Positions 20,048 to 28,682 of a stretch of 64,000 nt of DNA are shown here, one piece after another (the stretch's first letter is position 1; each line of letters begins with the position of its first letter). The notes beneath the pieces were generated by a model. It made no database searches, was not told the origin of the DNA, and saw only the letters and a program-made list of their open reading frames with translations. The DNA comes from Pediococcus pentosaceus. Lineage in GTDB: Bacteria > Bacillota > Bacilli > Lactobacillales > Lactobacillaceae. The DNA is taken from NCBI RefSeq assembly GCF_001437285.1, contig NZ_JQBF01000002.1, forward strand, positions 248,001 to 312,000. Reading direction: 5' to 3'. The position numbers and the translations under genes are program-made.

Positions 20048-20087
20048 TTGATCACCTCAAATGTACTTTACGTGTTTTTAGGTTAAT

Positions 20088-20855
20088 TTATTTTATTAAA
20101 AATTCAGGTACCGGTTCAAAAGTCTGACGATGGATGGGAGTTACCCCATAAGTTTTTAACCCCTCAATATGTTGCTTAGTACCGTAACCCACGTTTTTAT
20201 CAAATCCGTAGCCTGGATAGATTGCAGCATAAGAACGCATTAGATGGTCACGATATACCTTGGCAACAATTGAAGCGGCTGCAATACTGATACTTTTAGA
20301 ATCACCCTTAAACATCACAGTTTTTGGGATTTCTATTGGCGCATTGACTGCATCAATCAACAAATGTTGTGGAGTAACATTTAAGTTACCCACTGCTTCT
20401 CGCATCGCAAGTTTTGTAGCATTTAAAATATTAACTTCATCAATTTTTTGGTTAGAACAGACGCCAATACCGACGCTCACAGCCTCTGTAAGGATTTTGG
20501 CATATAATTCCTCTCGCAATTCACTACTGAGCTGCTTAGAGTCATTAACGTCGATTAAATCGAAAGTTTCATCCAAGACTACACTGGCAGTGACGACCGG
20601 ACCCGCTAAACATCCCCGACCCACTTCATCAATCCCCGCTACTAAGTCAATTCCATTTGACCATAATTCTCGTTCTAACGTAAATCGTGCTTGAAATGCT
20701 TCTTCTTTTAATCTTAATTGATTAATTTCCTTTTGTTTATGTTTAATTAAGCGTTGAACACCAGTTCGCGGATCTTCTGAAAGTTCAACTAATAATGGGT
20801 CATCTAGTGTATAAACACTTAAAAGCTGCGTCTTAATTTCCTTAATCGTCGCCAA
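20088..20855 (-). CDS. rnhB: Ribonuclease HII
   Basis: RNase HII removes ribonucleotides from DNA duplexes. The GIDEVGRGCLAGPVV motif near residue 72 supplies the Asp-Glu pair. Further acidic residues appear in LLIDAVNAP, and SIAAASIVAKVYRD is the conserved helix. The N-terminal 65-residue extension with a helical region is typical of lactobacilli and bacilli. The start overlaps the end of rbgA by 14 bp, indicating coupled translation. Confidence 0.95.
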   Translation of the reverse strand: MATIKEIKTQLLSVYTLDDPLLVELSEDPRTGVQRLIKHKQKEINQLRLKEEAFQARFTLERELWSNGIDLVAGIDEVGRGCLAGPVVTASVVLDETFDLIDVNDSKQLSSELREELYAKILTEAVSVGIGVCSNQKIDEVNILNATKLAMREAVGNLNVTPQHLLIDAVNAPIEIPKTVMFKGDSKSISIAAASIVAKVYRDHLMRSYAAIYPGYGFDKNVGYGTKQHIEGLKTYGVTPIHRQTFEPVPEFLIK

Positions 20856-21705
20856 GGTCTTTAAACTCCTCTACAAAGTCTAAAGTGAAACGGCCCAGTT
20901 TTCCTTTACGTGCGTCTAACAAGATTCGCTGACTAGCACGATCGTAGTCGTCACGCATCCCTAATTTTTGAGTAATTAGTAGTAACAATTCAGGTAATTC
21001 CATTTCTAAATCGTCTTCTGTTAAATGATAACGTTCCATCAATCCTTCACGATAATGGTTGATGAATATATTTAGACCATAGATTACAACATCGTCGTTA
21101 GCGAATAAATTATCTTTAATCGCTCCAGTAAAGGCCAATTTATTTCCTACGTTTTGGTCTTCAAATTTAGGCCATAAAATTCCGGGAGTATCTAAAAGAT
21201 ATAGTCCGCGACGTGAACGCAACCATTGTTGTTTTTTCGTTACCCCAGGGCGGTCGCCTGTAATTGCCACTTTCTTATTAACTAAGTGGTTAAGCAACGT
21301 AGATTTACCAACGTTGGGGATTCCAATACACATGGACCGAATTTCAGCATTCTTAATTCCACGATCAGCCTTATTAGCTAGCTTGTCGGCTAAAATTTCT
21401 TGCGTTTTCTTCAAAATGATATTTTCAGTTGAGGGCTCTTTAGAATTCAATGCGATAGCATATTCGTTCCGTGATTTATAGTAATCTAGCCATTTTTTAG
21501 TTTCTTTAGGATCTGCTAAATCAGCCTTCGTTAAGATTAAAAGATGAGGTTTACTTTTAATAACATCTTCAATCATTGGATTTCGTGACGACACTGGGAT
21601 CCGTGCGTCTACTAGTTCAAATACGATATCAACTAGTTTTAATTTTTCTTCGACCTGACGAATTGCCTTCGCCATATGGCCAGGGTACCATTGGATAATT
21701 GCCAT
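20842..21705 (-). CDS. rbgA: Ribosome biogenesis GTPase RbgA (YlqF)
   Basis: RbgA is a circularly permuted GTPase that assists late assembly of the 50S subunit. The permuted order is visible: the G4-like LTKADLAD comes first (near residue 57), then G1 GIPNVGKSTLLN (near 128) and G3 DTPGILWPKFED. A C-terminal helical domain follows. The start MAIIQWYPGHMAKA is the family hallmark. It heads the rbgA-rnhB-dprA group. Confidence 0.96.
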   Translation of the reverse strand: MAIIQWYPGHMAKAIRQVEEKLKLVDIVFELVDARIPVSSRNPMIEDVIKSKPHLLILTKADLADPKETKKWLDYYKSRNEYAIALNSKEPSTENIILKKTQEILADKLANKADRGIKNAEIRSMCIGIPNVGKSTLLNHLVNKKVAITGDRPGVTKKQQWLRSRRGLYLLDTPGILWPKFEDQNVGNKLAFTGAIKDNLFANDDVVIYGLNIFINHYREGLMERYHLTEDDLEMELPELLLLITQKLGMRDDYDRASQRILLDARKGKLGRFTLDFVEEFKDLGDD

Positions 21706-21786
21706 GTTTGTTTAACTCCTATTTCGTTGGGCTTTTTATGCCATTTTTTATATTTAAACTAAGCTACTGTTAATCTAATACTCTTT

Positions 21787-21795
21787 ATTTTAGCA
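21787..21795 (-). promoter_or_regulatory. Extended -10 promoter for rbgA
   Basis: TGCTAAAAT on the minus strand is a good extended -10 about 85 bp before rbgA; no strong -35 is seen. The remaining part of the 350-bp gap between rbgA and clpL holds the clpL terminator and AT-rich sequence with no recognisable gene. Confidence 0.45.
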
Positions 21796-21978
21796 TGGTT
21801 TTTTCAGTTTTGGTTTTTGGATTGAATGGATAAAGTTTTAAGATTACTAATTCTTACCTTTAGCTAAATTGGTAACCGACATAACTTTATTTTTGAAAAA
21901 ATATTTTCTGAACTGAGACAAATTTTAGTTATTAAAATAACAAAACCAATAATCCTCATTCTGAACCAAAACCAAAAT

Positions 21979-22021
21979 AAAAAGCGAAGATCACAGAAAT
22001 TAATCTGTCATCCTCGCTTTT
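21979..22021 (-). terminator. Terminator of clpL
   Basis: The arms AAAGCGA-a-GAT-c-ACAGA and TCTGT-c-ATC-c-TCGCTTT form a long stem with small internal mismatches. A T-run follows on the minus strand. Confidence 0.8.
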
Positions 22022-22055
22022 CGTAAACAAAGCCCAAAGTAAGCTGTCTGCTAAG

Positions 22056-24170
22056 TTAGGCTTGCTCAATCACGATTTGATCATCCTTCAAATCAGCTTT
22101 TAAATGCTTAATATCCAAATGATCTAAATAGAAATCTGTTACCTTATCACGAATTTGTTGTTCAATCACCCTTCTTAATGGACGAGCTCCCATTGCTTCG
22201 TCATATCCTTGTTCCATCAACCAATCCTTAGCTGCATCGGTTACTTTCAAAGTCAAATCCTTTTTCGCTAGTGTTTTTTGAACATCAGAAATCATTAAAT
22301 CAACAATCTGACTTAAATCTTTCTTAGTTAGATGTGAGAATTCAACGATTCCATTGAACCGGTTTAGGAATTCTGGACGGAAGAATGGAGCCAACTTATC
22401 CATTAAAGTTTGGTCTTTGTCTGCATCACCAGTTAACTTTTCATTACCAAATCCAGCATTGGATGTAGCAATAATAATGGTATTCTTGAAGTTAATTACA
22501 TTACCTTGACCATCCGTCAAACGACCGTCATCCATTACCTGAAGCAAAAGCGTCAATACTTGTGGATCGGCTTTTTCAATTTCATCTAGTAATACGATTG
22601 AATAAGGATTTCGACGTACTCTTTCCGTTAAGGTATTAGAGTTATCATCATAGCCTACATAACCAGCTGATGTACCAATTAATTTTGAAACAGCGGTCCG
22701 ATCTGAATACTCACTCATATCCAATCGAATGATTGCATCCTTATCACCAAACATGTCTAATGCTAATTGTTTAGCTAATTCAGTTTTACCAACCCCGGTT
22801 GGACCAACAAATAGGAAACTACCAATAGGCTGTTCACCTTCTGAAAAGCCTGCTCGATTCCGACGAATAGCTCTAGCAACCATTGCTACCGCTTCATCTT
22901 GACCGATAACTTTACTCTTTAAGCGACTATCCAAATCTTTTAACCGTTCAATATCATTAGCACCCATATCTGAGACTGGAATTCCCGTTAATCGTTCTAC
23001 TGATTGAGCAACATCATCGACGGTAGCCACTACTTCTTCCTTCTTACCTACATTATCAATTTGCTTATTAGTAGCCTCGATTTGTTGCTTCAAATCCGCA
23101 GCCCGCTTAAAGTCTTCTTTTTCCACCGCTTGATCTTTTTCTTTTTGCAATTGATTGAGCTTTTCCTTTAAAGCTGTTTCATCATTTTCAGGCTGATGTG
23201 CTGCCAAATGAGCCGCTGTCATATCAATCAAATCAATTGCTTTATCTGGTAGCGTTCTTTGTGGAATATATTGGATGGAGTAATCTACCGTTGCCTTCAA
23301 AACATCATCTGGCAATTTTACATGGTGATGTTCCTCATACAAGTTTTTGATACCCTTTAGAATTTCAAGCGTGTCTTCAGCATTAGGTTCATTGACTACA
23401 ACATCATTGAATCGACGAGCCAAAGCTGCGTTTTTCAAAATTGTATTTCGATATTCATCTTGGGTAGTGGCGCCAATAACGGTTAGTTCACCACGAGACA
23501 ATGCTGGCTTGATAATATCAGCTAAGCCTTTACCACCGTCTTCACCACCTGTTGAACCAGTACCAATTATCTGGTGGATTTCATCAAAGAATAGAATAAT
23601 ATTGCCAGCAGCCTTAACTTCCTTGACTAAGTCTTTGATATTCTCTTCAAAAGAACCGCGATATTGAGTTCCAGCTTCTAAGGAGGACAAGTCAATAGAG
23701 TAAATTTCTTTGTCCCGAATTGCTTCTGGAACTTTACCATTTACAATTGCTTGAGCCAGTCCTTCAACGATGGCTGTTTTACCAACACCTGCATCCCCAA
23801 CTAAAATTGGATTATTTTTGGTTCGACGGCTTAAAATTTCCGCTGTTTCTTGAATTTCATTTTCACGTCCAATAACTGAATCTAGTAATCCATCGCGTGC
23901 TTGTTCTGTTAAGTTGGTGCCTAGTTTTTCTAAAATACCACCCTTTTTAAGGGCTTGTTGTCCATCTTTAGATACTTCAATTGTTTTTGCTTGTTCTGGT
24001 AATTTACCAGTCGCTCGATATTGAGCAAACTCATCTGGAGTTAACGATTGACCATTAACCAAGTAGCGGGCAGAATCTGAGTTAGGATTCCCCATACGTT
24101 TAAATACTTGATTAAAAATATCATCCATATCATTGTTGAAAAAAGGATCATTTCCGTAAAAATTGGCCAT
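22056..24170 (-). CDS. clpL: ATP-dependent Clp-type chaperone ClpL
   Basis: ClpL is a double-AAA+ disaggregase of lactic acid bacteria linked to heat and acid tolerance. It lacks the classical Clp N-domain, having instead a short Asn/Asp-rich leader and a segment [23 protein letters not shown]-1 carries [13 protein letters not shown] and AAA-2 carries [17 protein letters not shown]-like coiled coil ([16 protein letters not shown]) lies between them. The length of 704 residues fits ClpL rather than ClpC or ClpE. A CIRCE element in the promoter points to HrcA control. Confidence 0.93.
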   Translation of the reverse strand: MANFYGNDPFFNNDMDDIFNQVFKRMGNPNSDSARYLVNGQSLTPDEFAQYRATGKLPEQAKTIEVSKDGQQALKKGGILEKLGTNLTEQARDGLLDSVIGRENEIQETAEILSRRTKNNPILVGDAGVGKTAIVEGLAQAIVNGKVPEAIRDKEIYSIDLSSLEAGTQYRGSFEENIKDLVKEVKAAGNIILFFDEIHQIIGTGSTGGEDGGKGLADIIKPALSRGELTVIGATTQDEYRNTILKNAALARRFNDVVVNEPNAEDTLEILKGIKNLYEEHHHVKLPDDVLKATVDYSIQYIPQRTLPDKAIDLIDMTAAHLAAHQPENDETALKEKLNQLQKEKDQAVEKEDFKRAADLKQQIEATNKQIDNVGKKEEVVATVDDVAQSVERLTGIPVSDMGANDIERLKDLDSRLKSKVIGQDEAVAMVARAIRRNRAGFSEGEQPIGSFLFVGPTGVGKTELAKQLALDMFGDKDAIIRLDMSEYSDRTAVSKLIGTSAGYVGYDDNSNTLTERVRRNPYSIVLLDEIEKADPQVLTLLLQVMDDGRLTDGQGNVINFKNTIIIATSNAGFGNEKLTGDADKDQTLMDKLAPFFRPEFLNRFNGIVEFSHLTKKDLSQIVDLMISDVQKTLAKKDLTLKVTDAAKDWLMEQGYDEAMGARPLRRVIEQQIRDKVTDFYLDHLDIKHLKADLKDDQIVIEQA

Positions 24171-24251
24171 ATAACAACACCTCCGTTAATTAAATCAAGT
24201 AAAATTGTGTCTTAAAACTAAGTAAAAACACTCTTTTTCACTTACAACTGT

Positions 24252-24280
24252 ATTATAACTCCTTTTTAGCACTCTGTTAA
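24252..24280 (-). promoter_or_regulatory. clpL promoter
   Basis: TTAACA (24275-24280) and TATAAT (24252-24257) are 17 bp apart on the minus strand. The -35 box lies in the spacer of the CIRCE element, so HrcA binding would occlude RNA polymerase. Confidence 0.8.
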
Positions 24281-24292
24281 GTAAAGTGCTAA
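24266..24292. promoter_or_regulatory. CIRCE element (HrcA operator)
   Basis: TTAGCACTC, nine spacer bases, then AAGTGCTAA. The second arm differs from the CIRCE consensus GAGTGCTAA at only one base. Confidence 0.9.
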
Positions 24293-24371
24293 TCGAATCA
24301 CAACGTTAACTATTTTCGGACGATTATAACTGAAATTTATGTTTACCGTTGCAATATAATCTCTGGGTACT

Positions 24372-24412
24372 AAAAAACTAGCTAACCAAAACTAAAGGAT
24401 TGGTTAGCTAGT
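24372..24412 (-). terminator. Terminator of the WxL operon
   Basis: The arms ACTAGCTAACCAA and TTGGTTAGCTAGT make a 13-bp perfect stem about 40 bp after the last WxL gene. Six T follow on the minus strand. Confidence 0.88.
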
Positions 24413-24453
24413 CTCATGAAGTTTCTGATTCAGCTTGCTTGAAAAAATATTAA

Positions 24454-26499
24454 TCAGTTGGGGGCATCTTCCAATGTCCATCTTAATTCACCATGGTAAC
24501 TACCAATTTGATCCGTAGGTTCTAGCACCAGTTGGAGATACTGGCTTAAATCTAAATTTAAGTTCCCAGTATCTTGCCCAATCGTCTGATTTTCTCCGTT
24601 GATTACGTTACCCTTAAAATAAAGCCTTGATATAAGCTTCTGGTCGTTTTGGTTAGTTAGTGGATGTTCTTCTCGAACCTTTAAAATCCACGGGTAGTGG
24701 TCAAGCTCACTACGATCTTTAACATGTACCCACTCTGCTCTAGTTAGTGAACAGACCGTAATTTCCAGCGGAATTTCGTGCGAACCAAAGTCGATTTTAC
24801 TAGGTAATGACAGCTCCGGTCCGCGTTCTTGTTTAATTATCCGAGTTTCTTTATTCGACATTTGATGTTGGTCATCTTCGAGGTAAAAATCTACCTTTTT
24901 ATTAATCCATGACTTTGGAAATTGGCATATAATTTCATCATCAACCTGATGAGCAGCGTTGGAATACTCTTTTAGTATTCGCTTTTCTCCCGCGCAGTTT
25001 CCTACCAATCTAACTTTTGCTCCATCTTCGTGCGTAAAGGAAAATGTAAGTTTGCTTTGATTAGAAAATCGTGAAATATAGAGTGTATCTCCTAGATTTT
25101 TTAGTTTAAAACTAAGTTTTTCGCCTTTACGGTACCGGTGAATGATTGTTTTATTTCCTGGTAAGAATGTACCAGTATCTTGAACTGCATCATTCTTGAT
25201 GGGAATGTAACCTGCAATTTCAGGATATATATCAGTCACGTCAAATTTCGTGGTTAAAATGCCACTTTTAACTTCTCGAGCGCGAAGTACCTCGAAACCA
25301 TTGTCCGCTAAAAAAACAACATTCACCCTACCAACATAGTCTACAGTCGAAACTGCGCTACTTTTACCTACAGCTTGCCCATTGATGTTCGTTGATACGT
25401 CAAACGGTAAATCTAATTTTCCGTTAACAACCCGAGTTGGATCTACAGTTTTTTTAGCTTCAAGCCACTTTAAATATACTTTATAATGCAACGTAGTATC
25501 GGTTATTGCTTTAGTAGCAGCTGGCCTAGTCTTGATGTAGACTTTCTGATTCTCAATTCGCCAATCAAAGTATTGCGTTACATCTTTCCCATCAAAATTA
25601 GTAACTTTAATCCGTTCTGGAATATATTGTTCACTATTATAAACATGTTCCAAATTAAAACTAACCTCAGATGTGAAACTATTAGTACTAGGTACCATCT
25701 GTTGAGCTGCCAAATAGACGCCATTATTAGCTTGGTTAAAATCGCTACTTTCCGCATAAGCTGGCGCAGACTCAGGCCTTGCTAAAAATTCAGTTAAATA
25801 AACTAACGATGAAGGTGTACTGTCATTATTGTGTACCGCAAAAGTAACTTGGGAAATGGGTTTAGTAACTACTTCAAAACTTTGGCGCGGATCTCGCCAC
25901 GGAATCCCAACTGTAGTATTTTTTAAATACATCCATTGATTTTCTGATTCATACCTGATATTAGTCGGGTTATTTGCGTAAACCGCACTAATTACAGAAT
26001 TGTAATCTTGGTATCCAATGTACTTATTGGAATTAAGACCGAAGTAATTAAATGCTGTTTTAATCGTCAGAGGATTTTGATTGGCGTCAATAAATTGATA
26101 AGTAACCATTACTTCACCAGCAATATCAATTCCCAAAAAATAATCCTTAGCAAAGCTTAGTGATCCGCCCTTTAAATTACTTTTATTTCGTTTCAACGTT
26201 ACCAGCAAATTTACAGATTTACCTTGATAAAACCCAACATTTTCTACGAGGGCCTGACTCACATTTATTTTCTGATCAACTGATAGCCGATTCGTGGTAG
26301 CATCGCCCTTTAAAGGAGTCACCTTTGTTCGAGCACCACTATGCATTATAAAGGTATTTTCAGCTGGCGTAACTGCTTGATTGGCCCACTGAAAATTTTC
26401 AAGATTAGATAATGGCTTCAAGCTAGCCTTTACGTCGGTAGCTATCCAGCAGAAACTTACGAGAAAAGCCACTAATAACAAACCTTTAACTTTTTTCAT
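24454..26499 (-). CDS. Large secreted WxL-domain surface protein
   Basis: A signal peptide is evident (KKVKGLLLVAFLVSFCWIA, then VKA). The C-terminus has the two WxL motifs of the family, PWILKV near residue 606 and LRWTLEDAP at the very end. WxL domains hold proteins non-covalently to peptidoglycan. The middle 500 residues include a lectin- or adhesin-like beta-rich region and a MucBP-like stretch around GYIPIKNDAVQDTG. Its start overlaps the LPXTG gene by 14 bp and has GAGG seven bases upstream. It resembles CscC of WxL gene clusters; the ligand is unknown. Confidence 0.8.
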   Translation of the reverse strand: MKKVKGLLLVAFLVSFCWIATDVKASLKPLSNLENFQWANQAVTPAENTFIMHSGARTKVTPLKGDATTNRLSVDQKINVSQALVENVGFYQGKSVNLLVTLKRNKSNLKGGSLSFAKDYFLGIDIAGEVMVTYQFIDANQNPLTIKTAFNYFGLNSNKYIGYQDYNSVISAVYANNPTNIRYESENQWMYLKNTTVGIPWRDPRQSFEVVTKPISQVTFAVHNNDSTPSSLVYLTEFLARPESAPAYAESSDFNQANNGVYLAAQQMVPSTNSFTSEVSFNLEHVYNSEQYIPERIKVTNFDGKDVTQYFDWRIENQKVYIKTRPAATKAITDTTLHYKVYLKWLEAKKTVDPTRVVNGKLDLPFDVSTNINGQAVGKSSAVSTVDYVGRVNVVFLADNGFEVLRAREVKSGILTTKFDVTDIYPEIAGYIPIKNDAVQDTGTFLPGNKTIIHRYRKGEKLSFKLKNLGDTLYISRFSNQSKLTFSFTHEDGAKVRLVGNCAGEKRILKEYSNAAHQVDDEIICQFPKSWINKKVDFYLEDDQHQMSNKETRIIKQERGPELSLPSKIDFGSHEIPLEITVCSLTRAEWVHVKDRSELDHYPWILKVREEHPLTNQNDQKLISRLYFKGNVINGENQTIGQDTGNLNLDLSQYLQLVLEPTDQIGSYHGELRWTLEDAPN

Positions 26500-26824
26500 T
26501 AGTCGTCCTCTTACTCACAAGAATTTTTTTAATTCCATTTTTGATCAGTATATAGCAAATCAAACCTAACCCAATCCAAACCATCCCCATCGCAATATCT
26601 TCACTAGTTTGTGGTAAATATTGTGGTCTGGTACTTGGAGTAGCGGTTTGTTTTGGACTTTTCTTAGTGGGTTGAGCGACTTTTTGCATTGGTACAACTT
26701 GGCTAGCAGCGTCATTTTGATAAAAAGTAATCCCGATTTTACTATTAGTAGGTTCGTTAGCTAACGCAATTCCATTAATGTTAAGTATTAATGTAAATAA
26801 TATTATTCCTCCCCAAAATTTCAT
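26486..26824 (-). CDS. Small LPXTG-type sortase-anchored protein of the WxL cluster
   Basis: The protein has 112 residues: a signal peptide, about 30 mature residues, a Pro/Thr/Lys-rich stalk, the sortase motif LPQTSE, a hydrophobic segment and a basic tail (KKILVSKRTTNEKS). The polypeptide is too small to act alone and resembles CscD of WxL clusters, which is thought to anchor the complex covalently to the wall. The ATG has GGAG seven bases upstream, and it starts 1 bp after the stop of the DUF916 gene. Confidence 0.85.
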   Translation of the reverse strand: MKFWGGIILFTLILNINGIALANEPTNSKIGITFYQNDAASQVVPMQKVAQPTKKSPKQTATPSTRPQYLPQTSEDIAMGMVWIGLGLICYILIKNGIKKILVSKRTTNEKS

Positions 26825-26825
26825 C

Positions 26826-27884
26826 TTACTTCTCCGTTTTATTATTTTTCTGTTTTACGTAATAAATATAACCGCTCAAAATTACAATTATTCCAACCAA
26901 AAGTCCTATTATTAGATAAAACAGTTTATTATCTGTTTTTTTAAGTTCAACAGCCTTTTGATTTAATTTGGCATCGTCTCCTGTAATTTTAAATTCCTGA
27001 ATAAGTTGCCATTTCTTGCCCGTAGAACTACTTAAATCAATGGTTAACACATATCTTCCACTTTTTAAGGGTTCATCATTCCAACTAATGGGTAGTCGAA
27101 AACGTGTTCGCGGTGCAATCGAGATCTTCTTATGCGTTCTCTTTAAAATTTCATGGTGATTTTTTTTGGTTACGGTAGCCCGCATGTCTAATTTACTCAA
27201 CAATACAGGAGCTACATTTTGTAAAGTAGCAAAAACTGATAAATAGCCATTATCTAATCCTGGTATAGCCTTTATCAAACTTAACTTAGGTTGTATTTTA
27301 GAGTTTGCACACTCTAACTTTGCGCCAATGGTATAAGCAAAATTATTGGTCAAACTTAAACCTGATGCACTAGTGGCAGTCTTAACTGGTTTTGTGTAAC
27401 AATAAAATCCTCCTAAAACCGTTCCTTTAAAACCTTTTGGTGGAATCTTCAACTGAAAGCTAACTCTTCGAACTTCCTTAGGCTTAAGTAAGACCGTTTG
27501 TGGTCCTGAAATAAGCTGTTTAAAAGTAGGGCCGCCTAGTAATGGGGCGTTTGATTTAGAATAATCAATAGCTCCATTCTGATTAGTTATCGCATTATTA
27601 GTTTTAACCATAATGGTTTGCTCTGCATTGGTTAAGTTACGAAGTCGAATAAATAACTTTTGCGTAGCTCCTGGACGTACCCGTAAGTCGTAGTAACTAA
27701 CTTCGGAATGCTGATTTTTCGGTAAAATTGCTTCAGCATTAAACGTTACTTGATTACTTACTTTTCCGCTTGCACTAATTGAATTTGGAAAAATAAGTGT
27801 TAGCAGCAACGTCATTATATAAATTAGAATAATACTAAGTAATCTACTCTTAATGTGCTGATTATTTATACTAAGATGGCGCAT
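26826..27884 (-). CDS. DUF916/DUF3324 WxL-interacting membrane-anchored protein
   Basis: This has the layout of the WxL-interacting protein (CscA-like). There is a signal peptide (LLSIILIYIMTLLLTLIFP) and a beta-rich N-terminal domain with VSYYDLRVRPGATQKLFIRL. A second Ig-like domain ends near residue 310, followed by one C-terminal transmembrane helix (LFYLIIGLLVGIIVILSGYI) and a basic tail. Family members are thought to bind both WxL proteins and peptidoglycan. The start overlaps the end of the preceding WxL gene by 14 bp and has a weak ribosome site, so it probably depends on translational coupling. Confidence 0.88.
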   Translation of the reverse strand: MRHLSINNQHIKSRLLSIILIYIMTLLLTLIFPNSISASGKVSNQVTFNAEAILPKNQHSEVSYYDLRVRPGATQKLFIRLRNLTNAEQTIMVKTNNAITNQNGAIDYSKSNAPLLGGPTFKQLISGPQTVLLKPKEVRRVSFQLKIPPKGFKGTVLGGFYCYTKPVKTATSASGLSLTNNFAYTIGAKLECANSKIQPKLSLIKAIPGLDNGYLSVFATLQNVAPVLLSKLDMRATVTKKNHHEILKRTHKKISIAPRTRFRLPISWNDEPLKSGRYVLTIDLSSSTGKKWQLIQEFKITGDDAKLNQKAVELKKTDNKLFYLIIGLLVGIIVILSGYIYYVKQKNNKTEK

Positions 27885-28524
27885 CGGTCAATACCCAAGT
27901 TAACTCGGCTGAATAACTTTGCGCTTCAACTCCTGCACGTGGTACGTGGAGTTTAACATTTTCGTTATTACCATTTTTACCTTCAAAAACAGCTGCAAAA
28001 GCCCCCGCTCCTTCGCCTTCCTTAGCAGTCATTACCACTTGATATGCTCGATTTAATTTAAAGCTATCTTGAGTGATTTTTGGCATGGCCGATTTATTAT
28101 TCTTAGTTACCACCTTCCCATTAGATAAGGACATCTGAGCACCTACGAGTTCTTTTCCATTAGCACCTACAAAAGGTGTAATTGCAATCCCTAAAGACCA
28201 ACCTTTTGCACCACCACGAGTGTCATTAACTTGAACATGTGGTTTTTGGTTTAAGGCGTAGTAATCCGCGTCTGCTTGCTTAATTTCATGTTCTCCGAAT
28301 GTAATGTTTGAAGCATACGGGATTGTTAGTGACCCCATGTCTCCTGTTCCCGAGTCATCGTCATGGGTATCATCGGGCACAACAGGATAAACATCCTTTC
28401 CAGAACCAGCTGTTAAAGTTACATCCGTGTGATTCGTTGCTTCTGATATTTGTGAAGCCATTGCTGTATTGGTGTTTATCGCAAACACACCGATTGCAAT
28501 TGTCGTTAGCATCATTTTATTCAT
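27871..28524 (-). CDS. WxL-domain surface protein
   Basis: A CscB-like protein of 217 residues made almost entirely of a WxL domain. The first motif is GWSLGIAITPF near residue 115 and the second is LTWVLTDAPS at the C-terminus. The signal peptide ends around TAMASQ. The ATG has AGGGGG nine bases upstream; a TTG six codons earlier would overlap that site. It is the first gene of the four-gene WxL operon and so is likely to be made in the greatest amount. Confidence 0.9.
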   Translation of the reverse strand: MNKMMLTTIAIGVFAINTNTAMASQISEATNHTDVTLTAGSGKDVYPVVPDDTHDDDSGTGDMGSLTIPYASNITFGEHEIKQADADYYALNQKPHVQVNDTRGGAKGWSLGIAITPFVGANGKELVGAQMSLSNGKVVTKNNKSAMPKITQDSFKLNRAYQVVMTAKEGEGAGAFAAVFEGKNGNNENVKLHVPRAGVEAQSYSAELTWVLTDAPS

Positions 28525-28651
28525 TGCATACTTCCCCCTCAAATCTAATCAATCATTTGATTTAAAATTATTTTCGCATGTCATCTGAGGAACTTACTAG
28601 TCTAATTTTTTTCTTGATTCTGAAAAAAATTAAAGTGTTTTAGGCAATAAA

Positions 28652-28682
28652 AAAAGATGCAATTAACCTAATTACATCTTTT
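28652..28682 (-). terminator. Terminator of the Mga-like regulator gene
   Basis: The arms AAAAGATG-c-AATTA and TAATT-a-CATCTTTT form a stem that overlaps the stop codon region of the regulator. It separates that gene from the WxL operon downstream. Confidence 0.7.
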
